Source: Legionella sp. PC1000
Lineage (GTDB): Bacteria > Pseudomonadota > Gammaproteobacteria > Legionellales > Legionellaceae
DNA length: 64,000 nucleotides
Assembly (NCBI RefSeq): GCF_014109805.1
Contig: NZ_CP059400.1
Span: 2,698,001-2,762,000, forward strand
Reading direction: 5' to 3'
The translations under genes and the position numbers were made by a program. The notes below the pieces were generated by a model, which saw nothing but the letters and a program-made list of their open reading frames with translations, made no database searches and was not told where the DNA came from. This document shows positions 58,322-64,000 of the stretch, piece after piece (the stretch's first letter is position 1; the number at the start of each line of letters is the position of its first letter).

Positions 58322-59449
58322 CTATAAATGCATCCGGCTATAAATAACTGAATAAATTGCATCAGCAATAATAATTAGAAATAGTGCTTGCACTACACTT
58401 CTGGTCGTTTGGCTTCCAATATTTTTTTCCGTACCGGCTTCAACCCTAAACCCCTGATAACAACCAACCAAACTGATTAACAATGCAAATGCTGGTGCTT
58501 TATAAAGACCTAAATTCAACTGTGAAATTCCAACAGAGTCTCTTAATCGTTGTAAAAAATCAACAAAACTAATGCCCAGCATGTTATTGGACATGATCAT
58601 TGCACCTAAGATACTAAAAAGATCAGACCAAAAAATCAATAAAGGGAATGCGATCAATAACCCCAGAACTTTAGGAAGCACTAATAATTCAGTGGGAGAA
58701 AGCCCCATCGTTAATAGCGCATCGACCTCTTCATTGAGTTTCATACTGCCAATTTGCGCTGTAAATGCGGAACTCGTTCGTCCAGCAACAATAATTGCTG
58801 TCATTAACGGTGCAAATTCACGAAAAATAGCCATTCCAGATAAATAGGCAATAAAGCTATTGGCTCCATATGTTTGCAATTGCAATCCCATTTGATAAGC
58901 CAAAACCACACCAATTAGAAAAGAAAGCAAAGCCAGAATAGGCAAAGCAGTCACGCCTGTAGCGTGAATATTTGAAATAATACTGGGTAATTGAAAGCGG
59001 CGCCAATTGCCAAATGCTTTAAATATTTTAGTAGACAAATCACCCACTAAAGCGAGAAGACCATCTACCTGACGAAATTTGCTCTCAGATTCTTTCCCCA
59101 ATTGGTAAAACACATTTTCTTTAGGTGGGGAAGGAATTTGATAACCTAATATGTCTTTTTTTGATTTTATTAAATCGACCAGTTGCTGTTGTGTTTCGGT
59201 AAAATCGGTGAGTTCAACCTGATTTTTTCGTTCTTCAAGCGTGTCAATACATTTAATGAGGGCCAAAGCTCCTGCACTGTCAAAATGACTGATATCCTTG
59301 CCGCTAATAGTCACTTTTTGAGTTTTAGGCAGCTCATCTACATTGAATCGAGCTAATAAATTCTCAATTTTTAAAACAGACCAGGCACCCGTACAGTGAA
59401 ATCTGGCACGTTTCTTATCGTAAGTGATTTGCGCGCTATTTGGTACCAT
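58322..59449 (-). CDS. MlaE-like permease fused to an N-terminal STAS domain
   Basis: 375 residues. Residues 1-105 form a STAS/MlaB-like domain (VTISGKDISHFDSAGALALIKCI), normally a separate small protein in E. coli. Residues 140-375 are the MlaE permease (GVTALPILALLSFLIGVVLAYQ, GRTSSAFTAQIGSMKLNEEVDAL). It is the first gene of a four-gene operon for phospholipid traffic between the membranes; direction of transport is not known. Confidence 0.9.
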   Translation of the reverse strand: MVPNSAQITYDKKRARFHCTGAWSVLKIENLLARFNVDELPKTQKVTISGKDISHFDSAGALALIKCIDTLEERKNQVELTDFTETQQQLVDLIKSKKDILGYQIPSPPKENVFYQLGKESESKFRQVDGLLALVGDLSTKIFKAFGNWRRFQLPSIISNIHATGVTALPILALLSFLIGVVLAYQMGLQLQTYGANSFIAYLSGMAIFREFAPLMTAIIVAGRTSSAFTAQIGSMKLNEEVDALLTMGLSPTELLVLPKVLGLLIAFPLLIFWSDLFSILGAMIMSNNMLGISFVDFLQRLRDSVGISQLNLGLYKAPAFALLISLVGCYQGFRVEAGTEKNIGSQTTRSVVQALFLIIIADAIYSVIYSRMHL

Positions 59450-59606
59450 AGTGTTGTGTATTGAAAAATAATCTCAAGAATAATATGACTATTCTAGAAG
59501 AACAAAAAACAATAAAACATGGTAACACAATAACAAGATATTCGGGTAGGGTAAAAATATAGTCTGAGTGCAGAACAAACCCAGACTACTTATTTCTTGT
59601 AAATGA

Positions 59607-60677
59607 TTAAAGGGTTGCTTTTACGGAACTAATTGCGTTACTTAGATCGTTAATTTTGTGTCCCCCATCGGTTGTTGCAGGTTTAAATATCGATAATTCA
59701 TGCACACGCATTGAAGAACCCATACGAGTAAGCCCTGAATTTATAAGTTCAACCAAATCGTCTAAGAATTTTTCCCACCAACCACGGTATGCCCGTAATG
59801 TTTTCACATCATCATTCTTCTCATCACCTAGAATTTTTTGGCTATTTAATTTAAACGCGTCTAAATCCCCATCTCGAATGTACTGATCAACCAATCGGGA
59901 TATCTGAGAATGAATGTTTCCCGCAGCTTTTGCAGCTTTTCGATATTTAACTTCTCCTTCTTGGTCCTTCTTCCTATGAAACTCTTTAGCCTTCCCGTCA
60001 TATTTTGTCTGTTTTGTATGAAGCGTCTTTAATTTGTCTTTAACCTCAGAGACTTGTCTGGTTCTATGTCTTATTGATCTCGAATCCCCATGCTCCTGAT
60101 GCTGGTTTTCCCGAAGCTGGTTTTCATTCCAAGTGACATGCCTGGATTTTGGTTTATCTTTATCATCAACAGGAATTCCAAAGGACACACTTTGCTTTGT
60201 TACAGAGTGAGTCCTCTTCCCTCCCACCTCATTTTTAGGAGATTCCTCAGCAGTTTTAATTTGAGTAAGGGAAGTACTTTTCTCTTTTTTTGCAACAACT
60301 TTGGCTTGAGCGCCTAACTCCTGCTCTTCAATATGAGACAACTCATCTAAAACGCGTGCTTCAGATAATGAGGCCGTTGGGTCTCTTTTTACTGTTTCTT
60401 CAACTCTTGGTAATGATTGAATTGGTGTTTTTGGATAAAATTTATTATTTAATTCTTCGGTTAATTGCTGGATCTGTAGATCTAATCCACGAATAACTCC
60501 GTTATGATGTGGAGTTAAATTAGCAGGCTTAGGATTTTTTCTCTTTTTCTCTTCATATCTACTTGAAAAAGTTTCAAATTGGGCAGCAGATTTACATTTC
60601 TGCAATTGCTCAATGTATGTTGTTCTCATACTTGAGGCGGATTCAAAAGCTTTTTTTTCCTTAGCATCTTTTCCCAT
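59607..60677 (-). CDS. Effector-like protein with Lys/Glu-rich middle, function unknown
   Basis: 356 residues from ATG 60677, preceded by AGGAG at 5-6 nt (the frame extends 5 codons more). No signal or membrane helix. The middle is charged and low in complexity; residues about 215-285 are helical (KLKTLHTKQTKYDGKAKEFHRKK). The end has AYRGWWEKFLDDLVELINSG and FKPATTDGGHKINDL, a module (an RGWxxF helix then a FKPxTDxxxKIxxL tail) that I associate with Legionella effectors. Dot/Icm export is inferred. It lies alone between the Mce operon and the mevalonate genes. Confidence 0.6.
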   Translation of the reverse strand: MGKDAKEKKAFESASSMRTTYIEQLQKCKSAAQFETFSSRYEEKKRKNPKPANLTPHHNGVIRGLDLQIQQLTEELNNKFYPKTPIQSLPRVEETVKRDPTASLSEARVLDELSHIEEQELGAQAKVVAKKEKSTSLTQIKTAEESPKNEVGGKRTHSVTKQSVSFGIPVDDKDKPKSRHVTWNENQLRENQHQEHGDSRSIRHRTRQVSEVKDKLKTLHTKQTKYDGKAKEFHRKKDQEGEVKYRKAAKAAGNIHSQISRLVDQYIRDGDLDAFKLNSQKILGDEKNDDVKTLRAYRGWWEKFLDDLVELINSGLTRMGSSMRVHELSIFKPATTDGGHKINDLSNAISSVKATL

Positions 60678-60878
60678 GACATCTCCTAACACATGAAGTC
60701 CAAATTAAAGTGCTCTTAATTTACACTTCATGTTAAAAAAACTCCAGGGAATTTAAATTAAAAAACAATCGCCTGATCCAAAAAAACATCATTAGATTAT
60801 TAGTGAATCATAAAAACCAAAAACAGCGCATACTTATATGACAAAGGATATGCCTTTCCACATTAAACAATTTATACA

Positions 60879-61199
60879 TTGATGAAGCAGATAAAAAATA
60901 CTGATTATGATGATAAATTTAATATCATTTACCGGATTGAATATTCCTTTACAGAAGACCTCCGCACTTTAATAATGCGGAGACAGCTTAGACAAATAGA
61001 CTTATTCGGAACCTCCCTACAGAGAGACCCGCGAGAAGACGTGGCGCGCAGAACCGGGATGTGCATCTCAGTACATGAGGATTCGGGCACCGCATCGACA
61101 AAGCAATTCTACCCTGTTGTAGAGTTTTTGAAGGAGTCTAATAAAACAAAATCATATTATACCTATGATTTTCAGGTAGTTTGCTTCTCTATTTTATGA
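60879..61199 (+). CDS. Doubtful small ORF over a GC-rich segment
   Basis: 106 codons, opening TTG-ATG with no ribosome site. I recognise no family. Bases about 60960-61130 are clearly richer in G and C than the surroundings and include a CTCCGCA/TGCGGAG hairpin (60960-60966 with 60976-60982) and a TCTAC/GTAGA hairpin near 61113-61128. Codon use looks unlike the neighbours. It may be a transferred or repeated non-coding element, an RNA, or a real short gene. Confidence 0.25.
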   Translation: MMKQIKNTDYDDKFNIIYRIEYSFTEDLRTLIMRRQLRQIDLFGTSLQRDPREDVARRTGMCISVHEDSGTASTKQFYPVVEFLKESNKTKSYYTYDFQVVCFSIL

Positions 61200-61324
61200 T
61201 AAAATTGCTTTCATTTTTTTCAAGAAACTAAAATCAGGTATGCAAGAAAATTACAGCCAATTTGAACAACGCAAACATGGCATTACAAAACTTGCGTCAA
61301 TGCCGGCTACTCAAAGGAGAAAGC

Positions 61325-62623
61325 ATGCCTTTATCTTCTAATACAGATGAGCTATTCCGCGGGTTTTCCAAACTCTCTCGAGAAGAACGTTTTAAGCGTT
61401 TGTTAGCTCTTGGAGCAATAACCCCTGAAGATATTTCTTTTCTTAAAAGCGGTGGCATAAAGGATCTAAATTTAGCAGATAAACTCATTGAAAATGTAAT
61501 CGGCTATTTTCAGCTTCCTTTAGGCGTAGCAACGAATTTCAATATCAATGGTCAAGACTATGTTATCCCAATGGCTGTTGAAGAAACATCCATCATCGCG
61601 GCCTTATCTAAATCTGCTAAATGGATCAGACAATGTGGCGAAATAAAAACCTGGGTTCAAGGCGAATGCATTTTGGGCCAAATTCAATTAGCAAAAGTTA
61701 AAGATTTTTCTAAATTTTCTCAGATTTTTTATGAAAATCGAACCTATCTGATTAATAAGGCTAATAAAGATGTTGCAGATAACATGGTAAAACGCGGTGG
61801 TGGCGTCATGGATTTGCAATTACGTCAGCTCAAAAGAGAGGATAATCAGGACATGGCCGTAATTCATTTAACTATGAATAGCTGTGACGCCATGGGAGCC
61901 AATATTATTAATCAGGTTCTTGAATACTTAAAAACACCTATAGAACAGTTAACTGGTGAAGAAGTCACCATGTGTATTTTGTCAAATCTAAATGATCAAA
62001 AGTTAACAACCGCTCAAGTGACGATCCATACTATTGATTCTGAACTAGGCCAAAAACTACAAGAAGCATCGCTCTTTGCAGAAATGGATCCTTATCGAGC
62101 TGCCACCCATAACAAAGGGGTAATGAATGGCATTGATCCTGTTTTAATCGCAACTGGAAATGACTGGCGTGCAGTTGAAGCAGGGGTACATGCCTATGCC
62201 GCTCGCCAAGGACAGTATCAAGCCATTACACGTTGGCGCTATCACGATGGAATACTCACAGGACAACTTACCGCACCGATTATTGTAGGAACTATAGGCG
62301 GTGTTACTTCATTGCACCCTACTGCAAAAATGTGTTTACGCATGATGAATATTTCTTCAGCCAATCAATTAGCTCAAGTCATTGCTGCAGTAGGCCTGGT
62401 ACAAAATTTGGGTGCAATTAAGGCATTATGTACTGAAGGTATTATTCAGGGCCATATGAAATTACACATTGATAATCTGCTTTTGGCAGCAGGTGCCAAT
62501 GAAAATGAAATGCCGGTACTTAAAGAGCATTTACAAAAATGGTTGGATTTACATAAAAGAATTAGTCTTAACAATGCTCATGATTTATTAGCTAAAATCA
62601 GACAAACACCGATTGCTGTATGA
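61325..62623 (+). CDS. mvaA: Hydroxymethylglutaryl-CoA reductase, class II
   Basis: 432 residues from ATG 61325 (GGAG 5 nt before; the frame runs 21 codons further). The motif ENVIGYFQLPLGVATNFNINGQDYVIPMAVEETS and the central MNSCDAMGANIINQVLE are the class II HMG-CoA reductase signatures, as in Pseudomonas mevalonii and Gram-positive cocci. It makes mevalonate from HMG-CoA (or the reverse). The ATGA overlap joins it to the next GHMP kinase. Confidence 0.95.
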   Translation: MPLSSNTDELFRGFSKLSREERFKRLLALGAITPEDISFLKSGGIKDLNLADKLIENVIGYFQLPLGVATNFNINGQDYVIPMAVEETSIIAALSKSAKWIRQCGEIKTWVQGECILGQIQLAKVKDFSKFSQIFYENRTYLINKANKDVADNMVKRGGGVMDLQLRQLKREDNQDMAVIHLTMNSCDAMGANIINQVLEYLKTPIEQLTGEEVTMCILSNLNDQKLTTAQVTIHTIDSELGQKLQEASLFAEMDPYRAATHNKGVMNGIDPVLIATGNDWRAVEAGVHAYAARQGQYQAITRWRYHDGILTGQLTAPIIVGTIGGVTSLHPTAKMCLRMMNISSANQLAQVIAAVGLVQNLGAIKALCTEGIIQGHMKLHIDNLLLAAGANENEMPVLKEHLQKWLDLHKRISLNNAHDLLAKIRQTPIAV

Positions 62624-63495
62624 AATGGTCAATTCCCGCAAAAACCTTTTTACTGGGTGAATACGCTGCTTTAGCTGAAGCATCTGCACTGCTTCTAATG
62701 ACTGCTCCCTGTTTTGAGCTTACATTAACAACTCAAGAAAAGTTGGCTGGAATTCACCCTGAATCCCCAGCTGGACTTTGGTGGTTACAACAAAACTCTG
62801 GGCAAGGTCTTTTATGGCATGATCCTTATGCAGGCCGTGGAGGATTAGGCGCCTCCAGTGCACAATTTTTAGCAAGCTATTTAGCGGGTTGCTTCGTAAA
62901 TAACACACTGCCTGATTTAAATAAAATGCTAAGTGCTTATTATAAATCATCATGGTTCGGAAAAGGCTTGAGGCCTAGTGGATATGATGTCATAGCACAG
63001 TCACAACAAGGATGTGTGTACATAAATAAACAACAAAAAACGATAAAGTCTTATAATTGGCCCTTTAAAGATTTGTCGTTTTTCCTCATCCATACCGGGA
63101 TGAAACTTGCTACTCACCATCATTTACAAGACTCTGCCCTTCCAGATCAAATCGATTATTTATCTTTTTTAGTAGATGAAGCAAAACAAGCATTTGAAAA
63201 GATTGATTCCAAAAAATTGATTACCGCCATTAATAGCTATCATCAAAAATTAGCAGAGTTAAATTTGGTAGCAGAACACAGTTTAAAATTTATCAGTGAG
63301 TTTAAACAATATCCGGAGATATTGGCAATCAAGGGTTGTGGGGCTTTAGGTGCAGATGTTTTACTGCTTATTACTTCAGCAGACAAGGGTGCAATTCTTG
63401 CTGATAAACTAAAAATACAAAGCTGGACTATTCTGGCTACAGAAAAAGATCTTTATTTTCAAACCCAATTAACTCAAGAATTTTATTTTTTATAA
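62620..63495 (+). CDS. GHMP kinase, likely phosphomevalonate kinase
   Basis: 291 residues. The start KWSIPAKTFLLGEYAAL resembles the GHMP N-terminal motif, GRGGLGASSAQFLASYL is the ATP loop, and IKGCGALGADVLLLI the C-terminal Gly-rich segment. Position directly after mvaA, and presence elsewhere of mevalonate kinase and mvaD, suggest it is the missing phosphomevalonate kinase. Substrate is inferred from context. Stop and start overlap the upstream gene by 4 bp. Confidence 0.75.
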   Translation: MKWSIPAKTFLLGEYAALAEASALLLMTAPCFELTLTTQEKLAGIHPESPAGLWWLQQNSGQGLLWHDPYAGRGGLGASSAQFLASYLAGCFVNNTLPDLNKMLSAYYKSSWFGKGLRPSGYDVIAQSQQGCVYINKQQKTIKSYNWPFKDLSFFLIHTGMKLATHHHLQDSALPDQIDYLSFLVDEAKQAFEKIDSKKLITAINSYHQKLAELNLVAEHSLKFISEFKQYPEILAIKGCGALGADVLLLITSADKGAILADKLKIQSWTILATEKDLYFQTQLTQEFYFL

Positions 63496-63568
63496 AGCGT
63501 CAATTTGTATAAAAAAAGCATTTGTGCCCTTAAAAATGACAAAAATAATAGAAACATCATAAAAAGAC

Positions 63569-63596
63569 TTGAAATTCTGTGCTAATCCGGTATTAT
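63569..63596 (+). promoter_or_regulatory. Promoter of the tRNA cluster
   Basis: TTGAAA (63569-63574), 16 bp, TATTAT (63591-63596), ending 13 bp before the first tRNA-Lys. Confidence 0.65.
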
Positions 63597-63609
63597 TCCA
63601 GCCTCTTTA

Positions 63610-63685
63610 GGGCCGTTAGCTCAGGTGGTAGAGCAGGAGGCTTTTAACCTCTGTGTCATAGGTTCGAATCCTATACGGCCCACCA
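63610..63685 (+). tRNA. tRNA-Lys (UUU), copy 1
   Basis: 76 nt with encoded CCA. Acceptor GGGCCGT pairs with ACGGCCC; anticodon loop CTTTTAA with anticodon TTT; T loop TTCGAAT. Identical to the copy at 63723-63798. Confidence 0.97.
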
Positions 63686-63722
63686 GTTTTAGAGTACAGT
63701 TTTAAAAAATATTTTGTCCTGC

Positions 63723-63798
63723 GGGCCGTTAGCTCAGGTGGTAGAGCAGGAGGCTTTTAACCTCTGTGTCATAGGTTCGAATCCTATACGGCCCACCA
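63723..63798 (+). tRNA. tRNA-Lys (UUU), copy 2
   Basis: Same 76 nt as copy 1, 37 bp downstream. The spacer differs, so the duplication covers only the gene. Confidence 0.97.
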
Positions 63799-63862
63799 AT
63801 CTGGTAACTAATCAAATATTAACCAGAAAGCAAGCGGCAAAATATTAAATCTATACCCCATT

Positions 63863-63939
63863 GCGCTCGTAGCTCAGCTGGATAGAGTACTTGGCTTCGA
63901 ACCAAGGTGTCGGGGGTTCGAGTCCCTCCGAGCGCGCCA
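63863..63939 (+). tRNA. tRNA-Arg (UCG)
   Basis: 77 nt with CCA. Acceptor GCGCTCG pairs with CGAGCGC; anticodon stem CTTGG/CCAAG with loop CTTCGAA, anticodon TCG, reading CGA and CGG. Likely the same transcript as the two tRNA-Lys genes. Confidence 0.96.
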
Positions 63940-64000
63940 TTTAAAATCGGTCTATTCCGAAGACATCGGTTACAAATTATAGGCTCTTCCCCATTTCCGG

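Overview
This is an AT-rich chromosomal segment from a gammaproteobacterium, almost certainly a Legionella species. The best marker is the Mip peptidyl-prolyl isomerase at 34.2-34.9 kb, which matches my memory of L. pneumophila Mip nearly residue for residue. Mevalonate-pathway isoprenoid genes, PHA synthase, CsrA and several unplaced proteins of Dot/Icm-effector style agree with this. Everything here is read from sequence and memory; no database search was run.

Layout. 0-1.5 kb: the end of an LPS/O-antigen locus (ligase, WaaE-like glycosyltransferase). 1.5-7.2 kb: clpA-clpS, icd, a secreted protein with M14-like residues, and rluE. 7.2-8.0 kb: a repeat-rich intergenic block. 8.0-14.2 kb: an unknown protein, mreBCD, a 744-aa coiled-coil protein and a ComEA-like protein. 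14.2-14.6 kb: a second repeat block. 14.6-19.4 kb: a compact operon of CPA2 antiporter, nadC, a Firmicutes-like murG and an M20 peptidase. 19.5-28.3 kb: ppsA, a SulP transporter, then purB-nadB-nadA. 28.3-32.7 kb: an accessory stretch with two small secreted proteins, tRNA-Leu, a candidate Cys-His deamidase effector and a two-gene membrane operon. 32.8-36.6 kb: AmpG-like MFS, mip, sdaA. 36.6-37.6 kb: a protein with the YopJ-family layout. 37.8-42.2 kb: tilS, accA, a phosphopantetheinyl transferase, birA, csrA. 42.7-52.4 kb: methyltransferase, POT transporter, lipA, a DsbD-like protein, CBS and BON proteins, phaC, cbpA-cbpM, ftsB. 52.4-63.5 kb: mevalonate kinase and mvaD, cpoB and pal, an Mce/Mla-type lipid transport operon, an effector-like protein, HMG-CoA reductase and a second GHMP kinase. 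63.6-63.9 kb: two identical tRNA-Lys genes and tRNA-Arg.

How the parts fit. De novo NAD synthesis is covered by nadB, nadA and nadC. accA, the phosphopantetheinyl transferase and birA together serve the fatty-acid machinery (acetyl-CoA carboxylase, ACP activation, AccB biotinylation). Two mevalonate clusters supply isopentenyl diphosphate. MreBCD, FtsB, MurG, the AmpG-like permease, Pal/CpoB and the Mce system concern the envelope.

The most notable items are (1) the YopJ-family acetyltransferase-like gene at 36572-37606, with H90, D114, Q153 and C159 and a YopJ-like C-terminal region; (2) a gene beside tRNA-Leu (29443-30543) whose N-terminal half resembles CheD/CNF Cys-His deamidases; (3) two families of short intergenic palindromic repeats, one BIME-like and one MITE-like.
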